Positions 52,993 through 61,286 of a stretch of DNA of 64,000 nt are shown one piece after another. The position numbers and the translations under genes are program-made. The notes under the pieces are model-generated. The model made no database searches. It had not been told where the DNA came from and saw only the letters and a program-made list of their open reading frames with translations. Position 1 is the first letter of the stretch; each line of letters starts with the position of its first letter. Origin of the DNA: CAZDKK01 sp964506245. GTDB lineage: Bacteria > Eisenbacteria > RBG-16-71-46 > CAIMUX01 > WJJG01. The stretch lies in the NCBI GenBank assembly GCA_964506245.1, contig CAZDKK010000007.1, positions 56,027 to 120,026 on the forward strand. The letters are read 5' to 3'.

Positions 52993-53025
52993 ATCTTGCG
53001 GGCCGCCGCGCGCCGGGGTCAAGAT
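52993..53025. promoter_or_regulatory. Candidate overlapping divergent promoters
   Basis: ATCTTG (52993-52998) and CAAGAT (53020-53025) form an inverted pair. Minus: TTGACC (53022-53017)-N18-CAAGAT toward the O-antigen ligase. Plus: TTGCGG (52996-53001)-N18-CAAGAT toward the glycosylase gene. The two would compete for polymerase. Confidence 0.3.
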
Positions 53026-53076
53026 GCTTCCCCCGCAGGGGCCGCAGCGGCCCCGGCGGGGGGGGAGGCCGATCGC

Positions 53077-53775
53077 ATGACCCAGCCGCACAACCGCACC
53101 CCGGTCCGCCGGGCGGGCACGGCGCGGGAGATCCGCGCGGCCTATCGTCTCCTGCACCGCCACAACGGACACCTCCACTGGTGGCCCGGTGAGAGCGCCT
53201 TCGAGGTCGCCGTGGGGGCAATCCTCACCCAGAACACGACCTGGGCGAACGTCGAGAAGGCCATCGCCGCCCTCGCGGCGGGTGGTGCGCTCGATTGTGC
53301 GGGCCTGCGGGCCCTCTCGCTCCCGCGCCTCGAGGCACTGGTACGCCCGACGGGCTACTACCGCCAGAAGGCGCGCAAGCTGAAGTGCTTCGTCCGATTC
53401 CTCGGCGAGCACTACGCCGGCAGCATGACCGCGATGGCGCGGGCGTCGACGGCGCAGCTGCGCGAGGAGTTGCTGGGCGTGTGGGGCATCGGCCCCGAGA
53501 CCGCCGACAGCATCCTGCTCTACGGCTGCGGGCATCCCGTCTTCGTCGTCGACGCCTACACGCGGCGCGTGGCCGTACGACACGGGTGGATCGCCCCGCC
53601 GGCGTCCTACGCGCAGCTCCAGGATCTCTTCGGGCGCTCCTTGCCCAGCGACGTCGACTTGTACAATGACTACCATGCTCAGATCGTCTGGGTCGGAAAG
53701 CACCACTGCCGGACAACGCCGCGCTGCGGGGATTGTCCCCTGCGCCCCATGCTGCCAGCTCGATCGCGCGGCTAG
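53077..53775 (+). CDS. Endonuclease III-like (HhH-GPD) DNA glycosylase
   Basis: A 232-residue base-excision glycosylase. FEVAVGAILTQNTTWANVEKAI is the N-terminal HhH-GPD motif, LLGVWGIGPETADSILLYG the helix-hairpin-helix, and FVVDAYTRRVA carries the catalytic Asp. The lyase Lys of endonuclease III (GxGxKTA) is Glu here (GIGPETA), as in 3-methyladenine glycosylase MagIII-type relatives, so it should be monofunctional. The Fe-S cysteines are present only as CRTTPRCGDC; the fourth position is Leu (CPLRPML). Convergent with the PAP2 gene, overlapping it by 4 bp. Confidence 0.85.
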   Translation: MTQPHNRTPVRRAGTAREIRAAYRLLHRHNGHLHWWPGESAFEVAVGAILTQNTTWANVEKAIAALAAGGALDCAGLRALSLPRLEALVRPTGYYRQKARKLKCFVRFLGEHYAGSMTAMARASTAQLREELLGVWGIGPETADSILLYGCGHPVFVVDAYTRRVAVRHGWIAPPASYAQLQDLFGRSLPSDVDLYNDYHAQIVWVGKHHCRTTPRCGDCPLRPMLPARSRG

Positions 53776-54890
53776 CGCACCGCCCCGCCGGCCTTCGTCC
53801 TGGACGCCGCCTCGCCGCAGCCCGTCTGCACGGCCACCTTCTCTTCGTCCATGTGCGCCGGGACCAGGTCGGTCTGCCGGGAGGCCAGTCCCTCCTTGGC
53901 TGCGGGCGATGCCGGCTGCTCGGGCGCAGAAAGGCGCTCCCGTCCAGGTCTATGCTGCGGGAGGCGGGGAGGCGCTTGCACCGGGACGCCTGGGGCGGCC
54001 ATGCCCAGGGCACCCAGGAGCGCCGTGTGCAGGCGTGGGCCGAGCTGTGCGAGAACGATCCCGGCCAACAGCCCAGCCAGCGCGTCCGCCCCGTAATGGA
54101 AACCGCCGTAGACGGTGCCGATGAAGACGCCCACGGAGAGGACCAGCACCCAAGGTGCCAGCCGGGGCAGGGTGCGCCGGCACATCATCCAGGCCACCAC
54201 CGCGGCGGCCACGTGCGAGGACGGGAACGCGGTCCCCAGCGCCGACCCGCGGTGCAGAACCCAGTGGGAGAGCCCGGCGAAGTAGGATTGGAGGGCTTGT
54301 GGATCCAGAGGACCGAAGTGATGAAACGGGCCCTGAACCGGGAAGGCGATGAAGGTGAGATAGCAGGCTGCGAAGGTCGCCATGAAGGTCGTCGTGACGA
54401 GCCGGAGCTCCGCCCGCCGGCCGGCGCCGTAGAGAGGCAGGGACACGAGGGGAACGAGCGCAAAGTAGAGCAGGTACGAGAGGTGCGTGTACTCCGACAG
54501 GAAGCGGGAGGGCACGAGCGTGTGCAGGACCTGGCTGATCTGGCAGCCGAAGATCGCCTGGTCCAGCTGCACGACCTGGGCGTCGAAATAGCTCCCGGTC
54601 AGCAGGCGTGTGAGATGGCCGAGGTCCGAGTAGGCCAGCGGCAGGAGCATGGCCGGGTAGAAGTGGCGCAGGAAGTCCGCGACCCCTCGGCACTCACGGG
54701 GCGCGAACCGCAGCAGGGCCACGACCGCAAGCAGCCCCAGATGGACCGCCGCCAGCGCCCCCTGGCCGGGGATCCCCCGCGGGGATGCGAGCAGGAGCGC
54801 CGACACCACCCCCAGATAGGCGAGAACCACCACGTCGGCGGGGTAGTATCCCCTGGCGGGCAGCGCCTTGAGCAGCCCACGTCCGGGCAT
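53772..54890 (-). CDS. PAP2-superfamily membrane phosphatase/phosphotransferase (inositolphosphotransferase-like)
   Basis: A 372-residue polytopic protein. PAP2 motifs: C2 as GTAFPSSHVAAAVVAW (Ser-x2-His core) and C3 as VYGGFHYGADALAGLLAG (His/Asp). The upstream helical part (DQAIFGCQISQVLHTLVPS, YTHLSYLLYFALVPLVSLPL) matches the Aur1/IPC synthase-like subgroup of PAP2 proteins. A C-terminal tail of about 70 charged residues is low-complexity. ATG chosen at 54890 with GAGG upstream. It ends the sphingolipid-type operon, where it could add a head group to ceramide or remove a phosphate. Inferred from neighbours. Confidence 0.78.
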   Translation of the reverse strand: MPGRGLLKALPARGYYPADVVVLAYLGVVSALLLASPRGIPGQGALAAVHLGLLAVVALLRFAPRECRGVADFLRHFYPAMLLPLAYSDLGHLTRLLTGSYFDAQVVQLDQAIFGCQISQVLHTLVPSRFLSEYTHLSYLLYFALVPLVSLPLYGAGRRAELRLVTTTFMATFAACYLTFIAFPVQGPFHHFGPLDPQALQSYFAGLSHWVLHRGSALGTAFPSSHVAAAVVAWMMCRRTLPRLAPWVLVLSVGVFIGTVYGGFHYGADALAGLLAGIVLAQLGPRLHTALLGALGMAAPGVPVQAPPRLPQHRPGRERLSAPEQPASPAAKEGLASRQTDLVPAHMDEEKVAVQTGCGEAASRTKAGGAVR

Positions 54891-55002
54891 CCGAACCTCA
54901 TCCTCCTGCGCGGGCGAGGGCCTGCCAACTCTCCGGCGGGGCCCTTGGGGCGGGGCCACCGAAGCGGGATGTACGCCCCACAAACCCGAGCGGTTCACTT
55001 TC

Positions 55003-55989
55003 TCACAACCAGCCCGCGGACTGGTACCACCGAATTGTCTGCGCGATGCCCTCCTCCAAGCCGTAGCGCGGCCGGACGCCTGCCGCCCGGGCCCGCGCCG
55101 GGTCGCAGATCCAGTAGGGCTGGACGAGGTCACAGGCCTTGTCGCGGTTGAAAACGGGCACGCCGCCGCTCAGGCGGCCGCCCAGCTCCACCGCCGCGCC
55201 CGCCGCACGGACCGCCCAGGACGGGATGCGCACCGTCCGCACGCGGCGGCCCAGGGTGCGCCCGGCGGCTGCTCCCACATCGTCCCAGCGCCGGATCTCC
55301 CCATCGCTAACGTGAAAGGTCCCCGCCGCGCCACCCTCCGCCAGCGCCAGGCACGCGGCCGCCAGGTCCTCGCCGTGGATGATGCTGAGCCGGCTTCCGC
55401 GGGGGGCCGTCTGGGGGAGCCACCCGCGCCGCGCCCACCGGAAGAGGATCAGGACCGCCTCGTCCCGCGGCCCATAGACCGTCGGCGGCCGCACGCACAC
55501 CACGCGGCAGCGCGGGGCCAGATGCTCCTCCAGCCAGCGCTCCGCGGCGAGCTTGCTCTGCCCGTAGGCCGTGATCGGCGCGGGAGGATCGTCCTCGCGC
55601 CGCGGTTGGTCCGCCGCCGGGGCGGGGCCGCTGGCCGCGAGGCTGCTGCAGAAAAGGAAGAGCCCGTCCGCGCGACCGGTGCGCTCAAAGGCCCGTGCCA
55701 GCGCCTGCGTTCCCTCCGTGTTGACGCGATAGAACTCCCGGGCCGCGCGGGCTCGCGTCAAGCCGCCGAAGTGGAAGACCCACGCGACGCCGGCCGTGAG
55801 CCGCTCCAGACTCCCCGGGTCCCGCACATCGGCCGTCACCTGCTCGACCCGCTCGGCCGGGATCCAGCGCCGATCGCTCGTCGGCCGCACCAGGACCCGC
55901 ACGCGGCAGCCCGCCGCCAAGAGGCAATCCATCATGTGCGATCCGGCAAAGCCGGTCGCGCCCGTCACCAGCGCCACCCGCTCTTTCAC
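55003..55989 (-). CDS. NAD-dependent epimerase/dehydratase, probable ceramide-pathway reductase
   Basis: A 328-residue extended short-chain dehydrogenase. Nucleotide motif VTGATGFAGSHMMDCLL, active-site Ser in FCSSLAASG and the YxxxK pair in YGQSKLAAE are complete. The GTG start overlaps the upstream acyltransferase stop by 4 bp. In Caulobacter and Bacteroides a protein of this family (CerR) reduces 3-oxo-ceramide next to serine palmitoyltransferase, so the same role is likely here. The exact substrate cannot be told from sequence alone. Confidence 0.8.
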   Translation of the reverse strand: MKERVALVTGATGFAGSHMMDCLLAAGCRVRVLVRPTSDRRWIPAERVEQVTADVRDPGSLERLTAGVAWVFHFGGLTRARAAREFYRVNTEGTQALARAFERTGRADGLFLFCSSLAASGPAPAADQPRREDDPPAPITAYGQSKLAAERWLEEHLAPRCRVVCVRPPTVYGPRDEAVLILFRWARRGWLPQTAPRGSRLSIIHGEDLAAACLALAEGGAAGTFHVSDGEIRRWDDVGAAAGRTLGRRVRTVRIPSWAVRAAGAAVELGGRLSGGVPVFNRDKACDLVQPYWICDPARARAAGVRPRYGLEEGIAQTIRWYQSAGWL

Positions 55990-57095
55990 ACGATGGCCTT
56001 CTCGTAGATCCGGTATGTCTTATACACGCGGCAGCCGAACTTCTCCAGCGCCTGACGCATCGCCAGGTTGTCCTCCAGCACCCACGAGAATTCCCCTTGG
56101 TCGATCCCCATCCCGGTCCCGCCCTGAAAGAGACGCAGGTAGAACAATTGATCGATCCCCGTGCGCCTCAGTTCAGGTATCAGTCCCAGGGTGAGGACGC
56201 GCAGCTTCCGGATCTTCCTGGCATGCCAGAGGATCTTGATCAGCCCGAACGGAAAGAGCCTTCCATTCGCGTGCCGGAGGGCGGCGTTGAAATCGGGCAG
56301 CGCGAGCGCGAAGCCGACCGGCTCGCCCTTGCGCTCCGCGATCAGAACGAGCTGGGGCTTGAGGACCGGTTTGAGCTCCTTCGCCATGTGGTGGAACTCC
56401 GCGTCGGTCATGGGCACAAAACCCCAGTTCTTCTCCCACGCGCGGTTGTAGACGGCCTTGACCTTCTGGATCTCTTCCGCCATGCGGCTGCGGTCGATGG
56501 CGCGGATGGTGACTTCCCTGCGCGCCGCGAGCTTCTCGGCGACCTGGACGATGCGGTCCGGGGGCTCGGGGTTGTCGAGGTAGTAGGCGACCATGTCCTT
56601 GGCCTTGGCGAAGCCAAGGCGCTCGATCGCCTCGACGTAGCGCGGGGGATTGTAGGTCATCATGATCGTCGGGGGGGAATCGAAGCCGTCGACCAGCAGC
56701 GCCCACTCCTCGTTGCTGCTGAAGTTGGCCGGTCCGCGCAGGCGTTCCATGCCGCCCCGGCGAGCGCACTCCTCTACCTGCAGGAAAAGCACTGCCTCGA
56801 CTTCCGGATCGGGCAGGGTCTCGAAGAACCCGAAGAAGGCGGTGCGCTCCGCGTGCACCTCGTTGTGCCGGTGGTTGAGGATGTAGGCGATGCGCCCGAC
56901 CGGGCGCCCATCCCGGCGGGCGAGGTAGTACTCCACGTCGGCGTGTTCGAGGAAGGGGTGGCGGGTCAGCATCTTCTTGGTGTCGCCGATCAAGGGCGGC
57001 ACCCAGTTCGGATCCCCGCGGTAGACCTCCCAGGGCAGGGTCACGAACTCGTGCAGCGCCCGTCCGCCGGTGACCTTCTCGATCGCAACTCCCAC
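55986..57095 (-). CDS. GNAT-fold N-acyltransferase-like protein (ceramide synthase candidate)
   Basis: A 369-residue protein: PWEVYRGDPNWVPPLIGDTK, EYYLARRDGRPVGRIAYILN, RLRGPANFSSNEEWALLVDG, YNPPRYVEAIERLGFAKAKD and a C-terminal GIDQGEFSWVLEDNLAMRQA. This conserved bacterial family has a double GNAT-like fold and is often next to serine palmitoyltransferase genes. Its place between Spt and a CerR-like reductase makes it the candidate for N-acylation of 3-ketosphinganine or sphinganine. A GTG start is used. 45 bp behind spt and overlapping the reductase by 4 bp. Role inferred. Confidence 0.75.
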   Translation of the reverse strand: MGVAIEKVTGGRALHEFVTLPWEVYRGDPNWVPPLIGDTKKMLTRHPFLEHADVEYYLARRDGRPVGRIAYILNHRHNEVHAERTAFFGFFETLPDPEVEAVLFLQVEECARRGGMERLRGPANFSSNEEWALLVDGFDSPPTIMMTYNPPRYVEAIERLGFAKAKDMVAYYLDNPEPPDRIVQVAEKLAARREVTIRAIDRSRMAEEIQKVKAVYNRAWEKNWGFVPMTDAEFHHMAKELKPVLKPQLVLIAERKGEPVGFALALPDFNAALRHANGRLFPFGLIKILWHARKIRKLRVLTLGLIPELRRTGIDQLFYLRLFQGGTGMGIDQGEFSWVLEDNLAMRQALEKFGCRVYKTYRIYEKAIV

Positions 57096-57140
57096 CGCGC
57101 AGCATCCTTTCTGCGAAGCGCCGGGCGCCTGGGGCAGCGA

Positions 57141-58358
57141 TCAGATCAGCCCCTGCTTCCTGCCCGCCTTCTTGAAGACCTCCAGCGCCTGCGAGAGGAG
57201 ATCCTCCGTGTGGGTAGCCATGACGCTGGTCCGGATGAGCGCGCTGTTCTCCGGCACCGCCGGGGCGACGACCGCGTTGGTGAACACGCCGCCGTCCAGC
57301 AGCTCTTTCCAGAACATGAACGTGCGCAGATCCTCGCCGATGATGACCGGGATCACCGGGGTCTCCCCCGGCCCGGTGTTGAACCCCAGGTCCTGGATGC
57401 CCTCGCGCAGGAAGTCCGCGTTGCGCCGGAGACGCTCGCGTCGCTCCGGTTCCGACTTCATGATGTCCAGGCAGGCTTGTACGGTCGCGACCGCATAGGG
57501 CGGCAAGGCAGCCGAGAAGATGAAAGCGCGCGCCTGCGACTTGATGTACTGAACGACCTTCTCCTCGGTAGCGATGAACCCGCCGATGGAGGCAAAGGAC
57601 TTGCTGAACGTGCCCATGATGAGGTCGACCTGGTCCAGCACACCGAAGTGCTCAGCCGCGCCGGCACCCGTGGGTCCCATCACGCCGATCGAGTGCGCCT
57701 CATCCACCATGACCCGCGCGCTGTATCGCTTGGCCAGGGGCACGATCCGGGGCAGATCGGAGACATCGCCTTCCATGCTGAAGATGCCGTCGACGACGAC
57801 CAGCTTGCCCCCGGGGCGCTCGTCGGCCTTGATCAGGGCGCGCTCGAGATCCGTCATGTCGTTGTGACGGAAGCGCAGCACCTCACCGAGCGCAAGGCGG
57901 CAGCCGTCCACGATGCTGGCGTGGTCCAGCCGATCGATGATGACCGTGTCCTGGCGCCCCACCAGGGTGGATATGGTGCCCAGGTTGACGAACATGCCGG
58001 TCGAGAAGACCAGCGCCGATTCCTTGCGCACGAGCGCGGCCAGGTCGGCCTCGAGCTTCTCGTGCAGGTCGAGGGTGCCGTTCAGGAGCCGGCTTCCGGT
58101 GCAGCCGGTGCCATAGCGCCGGGCGATTGCCTCCGCGCGATCCATGACGCGTCGGTCGTGCGTGAGGCCGAGGTAGTTGTTCGACCCGAGCATGATCTTG
58201 GGCTGCCCGGCGATCGTGACCACCGTGCCCTCGGAGCCATCGATCGGAATGAAGTAGGGATAGACCCCCGCCGCGCGCACCTCGTCGGCGCGGGTGAAGG
58301 TGTAGCACTTGTTGAAGAGGTCCGCTTTCTTCACATGGGCATGGGTTTTTGTGGTCAT
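57141..58358 (-). CDS. spt: Serine palmitoyltransferase (alpha-oxoamine synthase family)
   Basis: A 405-residue PLP enzyme that condenses serine with an acyl thioester to start sphingolipid synthesis. LGSNNYLGLTHDRRV, YGTGCTGSRLLNGTLDLHEKLE, HASIVDGCRLALG, the PLP Asp/His in VMVDEAHSIGVMG and the Schiff-base Lys in GTFSKSFASIGG are all present. GTGCTGSRLLNGTLDLH separates Spt from glycine C-acetyltransferase and biotin synthesis BioF, which otherwise look similar. GGGGGG precedes the ATG. A near-consensus promoter sits about 80 bp upstream, and it heads a four-gene operon. Confidence 0.88.
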   Translation of the reverse strand: MTTKTHAHVKKADLFNKCYTFTRADEVRAAGVYPYFIPIDGSEGTVVTIAGQPKIMLGSNNYLGLTHDRRVMDRAEAIARRYGTGCTGSRLLNGTLDLHEKLEADLAALVRKESALVFSTGMFVNLGTISTLVGRQDTVIIDRLDHASIVDGCRLALGEVLRFRHNDMTDLERALIKADERPGGKLVVVDGIFSMEGDVSDLPRIVPLAKRYSARVMVDEAHSIGVMGPTGAGAAEHFGVLDQVDLIMGTFSKSFASIGGFIATEEKVVQYIKSQARAFIFSAALPPYAVATVQACLDIMKSEPERRERLRRNADFLREGIQDLGFNTGPGETPVIPVIIGEDLRTFMFWKELLDGGVFTNAVVAPAVPENSALIRTSVMATHTEDLLSQALEVFKKAGRKQGLI

Positions 58359-58442
58359 CGCCCCCCCGTCGGAGCCTGGTCGCCCATCGCCGCGCTCTTG
58401 GTGGACTGACGTAAAGCTCAGGAATGGCTGAAGTTTGGCCTT

Positions 58443-58471
58443 ATGCTAGGTGCCGAACGGGCAGGTGTCAA
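58443..58471 (-). promoter_or_regulatory. Near-consensus sigma70 promoter of the sphingolipid operon
   Basis: On the minus strand TTGACA (58471-58466), 17-bp spacer, TAGCAT (58448-58443). The -35 is perfect and the -10 matches 4 of 6. The predicted leader is about 80 nt to the spt ATG. Confidence 0.65.
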
Positions 58472-58519
58472 CTGCTGAGGCGGGCCGAGCCGGCCGGGGA
58501 GCGGGGGCACCCCGGCACC

Positions 58520-58577
58520 GGCGGGCGCGCGGATCGGCGCATTGGCGGGCGCGCGGATCAGGGCATCGGCGGGCGGA
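58520..58577. repeat. 24-bp tandem repeat (about 2.4 copies) spanning the motB stop
   Basis: Units start at 58520, 58544 and 58568 (partial), sharing GGCGGGCGCGCGGATC; the first two match at 21 of 24 positions. The motB stop codon lies inside the second unit. Confidence 0.75.
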
Positions 58578-59379
58578 CGTAGCCGGCCCGGCAGACGGTG
58601 ATGGAAATCCGCCGATTGCGCGGACTGGTCGGGTCCTGCGTGTCCAGGAGGTGGCGGTCCGCATAGCCGACGACCAGTCCGATGCGCAGCGGATCGACAC
58701 CGCCGGCCTCGAGGGCTCGGCGTGTGGCATTCGCGCGGTCGCTGGAGAGCTCCCAGTTGGTGTACTCGCCCTGGCCGTATGCCCGGGCATCGGTGTGGCC
58801 ACCCACGAGGAGCGGGTCATGCAGCCGGGACAGGACCCTCGCCACGGTGGCGAGGATCGCCTGCCCGCTGGGTGTCAGGGTGGCGGAGCCGCTCTCGAAG
58901 AGCGGATCGCCCTCGACATCGGCGATCTGAATGGAGATCCCCTCGGGCACGAGACCGACCGAGACGTGGTCGGCGATGGTGCGCAGCCCCTCGGAGCTGT
59001 CCAGGGCGATCTCGAGCGCGCGAGCGGAGTCGGCCAGGGTGCTGTCCGCCACGCCGCTCGGGGCCGTCGCCCCACCCATCTCCAGGAACAGGCCGCCCCC
59101 CTCCTCCGATTCGGGTGCGGCCGTCGACCCCGTCTCCATCCGGATGCGCTCCACGGCCTGTTTGTACTCGATCATCCCCTCCTCGGTCAGGAAGCCGTTC
59201 CCGCCGGACTTGAAGATGCTGGGGTGGCGGAAGTACGCCGCGACGGCCGCCTTGGTCTCCGCGCTGCTCGCCAGGATCCACATGACGATGAAGAACGCCA
59301 TCATCGCGGTCACGAAGTCGGCGTAGGCGACCTTCCAGGCGCCGCCATGCGCCCCGTGCTCCGGGTGCTTCTTCGCCAT
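58558..59379 (-). CDS. motB: MotB-type stator protein, OmpA domain
   Basis: A 273-residue protein. The single transmembrane helix YADFVTAMMAFFIVMWIL contains the proton-path Asp. A plug region follows, and the OmpA/MotB peptidoglycan-binding domain (about 155-260) has FESGSATLTPSG, VGGHTDARAYG, NWELSSDRANATRRAL and NRRISITV. The ATG overlaps the motA stop by one base (TAATG). No other flagellar gene is in the window, so the pair may power the flagellum from a distant locus or another motor. Confidence 0.93.
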   Translation of the reverse strand: MAKKHPEHGAHGGAWKVAYADFVTAMMAFFIVMWILASSAETKAAVAAYFRHPSIFKSGGNGFLTEEGMIEYKQAVERIRMETGSTAAPESEEGGGLFLEMGGATAPSGVADSTLADSARALEIALDSSEGLRTIADHVSVGLVPEGISIQIADVEGDPLFESGSATLTPSGQAILATVARVLSRLHDPLLVGGHTDARAYGQGEYTNWELSSDRANATRRALEAGGVDPLRIGLVVGYADRHLLDTQDPTSPRNRRISITVCRAGYVRPPMP

Positions 59380-60239
59380 TAGGCTGCCCTCAGCGTCTTG
59401 ACCGCCTGCTCGGACTCTTCACGCGTCGGCCGGTTGTACTGGAACAGCGTGCGGCGGGCCATCTCCGCCACCACCGCGGGCGCCTTGCCTTGGGCCAGCG
59501 CGATGATTCCGGCCGCGCAGGAGTCGAGGAAGTTCTCTTCGTCCTTGAGATTGAGCTCCATGGCCGTGACGATCGGCTGCACGAACCCGTAGGAGAGGAG
59601 CACGCCGAGGAAGGTCCCGACCAGGGCCGCTGCCACATGGTGCCCGACCGCCTCGGGCCCCTGATCGATCGACCCCATCGTGATGATGATGCCCAGCACC
59701 GCGGCGACGATCCCGAGGCCGGGCAGGGCGTCGCCCATCTTCTGCAGGGTCCCGGCGGGCACCGACTCCTCGATGTGCATCGTCGACAGCTCGCACTCGA
59801 AGATGTCCTCGAGATCCTCGGCGCTCGCCGTTCCATCGACGTGCATCATGAGGCCCTCGGTGATGAAGCCCACCACGCGGGGGTTCTTGGAGATCGCGGG
59901 GTACTTGGTCAGGATGGCGCTGTTGGCCGGATCCTGGATGTGCTTCTCGAGCCCGACCGCGCCCTCGCCGCGCGCGACGACGGCGAACTGGTAGAGCAGC
60001 TGCAGCAACTCACCCGCGGCGCTCTTGGTGTACGGGCTGCGGCCGAAGGCCCCGGTGGCTCTCCTCATCAGGCGGCGCAACATGATCGGGGTGAGCGAGA
60101 CCAGCAGCGAGCCTGCGGCCGCTCCACCGATGACGATGAACTCCGCCGGTTGGACGAGGGTCGGGATCTTGCCGCCCGCGATGATGAAGCCCCCGATCAC
60201 GCAGCCCAGGACGACGACGATCCCGATGTGGCGGTTCAC
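59379..60239 (-). CDS. motA: MotA-type stator protein
   Basis: A 286-residue inner-membrane protein with four helices: GIVVVLGCVIGGFIIAGG, EFIVIGGAAAGSLLVSL, LGIVAAVLGIIITMGSI and ALVGTFLGVLLSYGFVQPI. The cytoplasmic loop carries charged residues (VVARGEGAVGLEKHI, ISKNPRVVGFITEGL) that contact the rotor in the family. The GTG start has GGAGG upstream. Coupled to motB. Confidence 0.93.
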   Translation of the reverse strand: MNRHIGIVVVLGCVIGGFIIAGGKIPTLVQPAEFIVIGGAAAGSLLVSLTPIMLRRLMRRATGAFGRSPYTKSAAGELLQLLYQFAVVARGEGAVGLEKHIQDPANSAILTKYPAISKNPRVVGFITEGLMMHVDGTASAEDLEDIFECELSTMHIEESVPAGTLQKMGDALPGLGIVAAVLGIIITMGSIDQGPEAVGHHVAAALVGTFLGVLLSYGFVQPIVTAMELNLKDEENFLDSCAAGIIALAQGKAPAVVAEMARRTLFQYNRPTREESEQAVKTLRAA

Positions 60240-60336
60240 GCAGCTGCCCTCCTCGCTTGCAGGCGCAGAATCCTGCCGGCGATCCCGGCCGGACCCCGAG
60301 CCGCGCAGGCGCGTAGCCTGCCTCTGCTTAGCGTGA

Positions 60337-61257
60337 TTATCGGGTTCGGCTAGGTCCTTCTTGACCTAGCTGCTCCTCGAGCTGCGCGACGGTGCGTGGC
60401 CAGTCGCTCTTGAGGAGCCGGGAGAGCGCGCGATCGGCGAGCAGCCGGCCTTCGGTCTGGCAGGTGGGGCAGTAGTTGCTCTCGTTCTCCGCGTAGACGA
60501 TGCGCTGGACGGGGGTTCCGCACACGGGGCAGGGTTGCCGGTAGCGCCCGTGTACGGCCATCTCGGGGTGGAATGCCGTGACCTTCTCGGGGAAGGCTCC
60601 CGCCGCCTCGGCGCGCAGGCGCTCGATCCACTCCCTCAGCACCAACTGCGTGCTGCGGTGGAGGGTCCGGATCTCCTCCGCTGTGAGCGTGCGGGAGAGC
60701 CGGAAGGGGGAGAGGCGCGCCCGATGGAGGATCTCGTCGGAGTAGGCGTTGCCGATGCCGCTGAAGAGACGCGGGTCGGTGAGCGCCCGCTTCAGCGTGT
60801 GGTTCTCGCGCTCGAGCGCGGCTCGGAACGCCGCCTCGTCGGCCTCCAGGGGCTCGACCCCGCCCCGGTCGAACCGCGCCAGGGCCGCCGGCCCTGCCAC
60901 GCAGTGCAGGGCGGCGCGCTTCTTCGGGGATGCCTCCGTCAAGAGGAGCGTCGCGGCGGCGAAGTCGCAGGCGACCAGGCCCACCCGCCGCGGCACGGCC
61001 GCGCCGGCCGGTTTCCAGTGAAAGCGCCCGGCGATCATCAGGTGGAAGACGAGGAAGAAGTCGCCCTCCAGCGCCAGCACGATCCGCTTCCCGATGCGGT
61101 GCACCCCCTCCACCCGGCGGCCCTCGGCCTGGGCGAGGGGCGGGTCGACCGTGCGCAGGACGAACGGCCCGCCGAGGCGGATCCGCTCGAGGAGCTGGCC
61201 CTGAACCCGCGCGGTCAGGCCCTCCACATAGAGAAGAATGTCAGGCAGCTCGGGCAT
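60337..61257 (-). CDS. Formamidopyrimidine-DNA glycosylase (Fpg/Nei family)
   Basis: A 306-residue glycosylase/AP lyase. The catalytic Pro2-Glu3 start is intact (MPELPD; most MutM proteins continue E-V-E where this reads I-L-L). HLMIAGRFHW, the H2TH region LFSGIGNAYSDEILHRARLSP and the zinc finger CPVC-x16-CPTC complete the domains. It removes oxidised purines such as 8-oxoguanine; a Nei-like preference is possible given the changed N-terminal residues. 29 bp behind metH. A palindrome (60349-60370) lies over its last codons. Confidence 0.88.
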   Translation of the reverse strand: MPELPDILLYVEGLTARVQGQLLERIRLGGPFVLRTVDPPLAQAEGRRVEGVHRIGKRIVLALEGDFFLVFHLMIAGRFHWKPAGAAVPRRVGLVACDFAAATLLLTEASPKKRAALHCVAGPAALARFDRGGVEPLEADEAAFRAALERENHTLKRALTDPRLFSGIGNAYSDEILHRARLSPFRLSRTLTAEEIRTLHRSTQLVLREWIERLRAEAAGAFPEKVTAFHPEMAVHGRYRQPCPVCGTPVQRIVYAENESNYCPTCQTEGRLLADRALSRLLKSDWPRTVAQLEEQLGQEGPSRTR

Positions 61258-61286
61258 CGCGCTCCCGCTCGCGGCGACTTGGCGGG

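Noticed and set aside
56097..58409. Long plus-strand frame opposite spt and the acyltransferase
   Set aside because: Composition typical of antisense GC-rich frames, no motif, and both minus-strand genes are well supported.
60349..60370. GCTAGGTC-N6-GACCTAGC as a terminator for the mutM-type gene
   Set aside because: The palindrome is inside the last coding codons and no U-tract follows, so a terminator call is not supported; recorded only as a structure.
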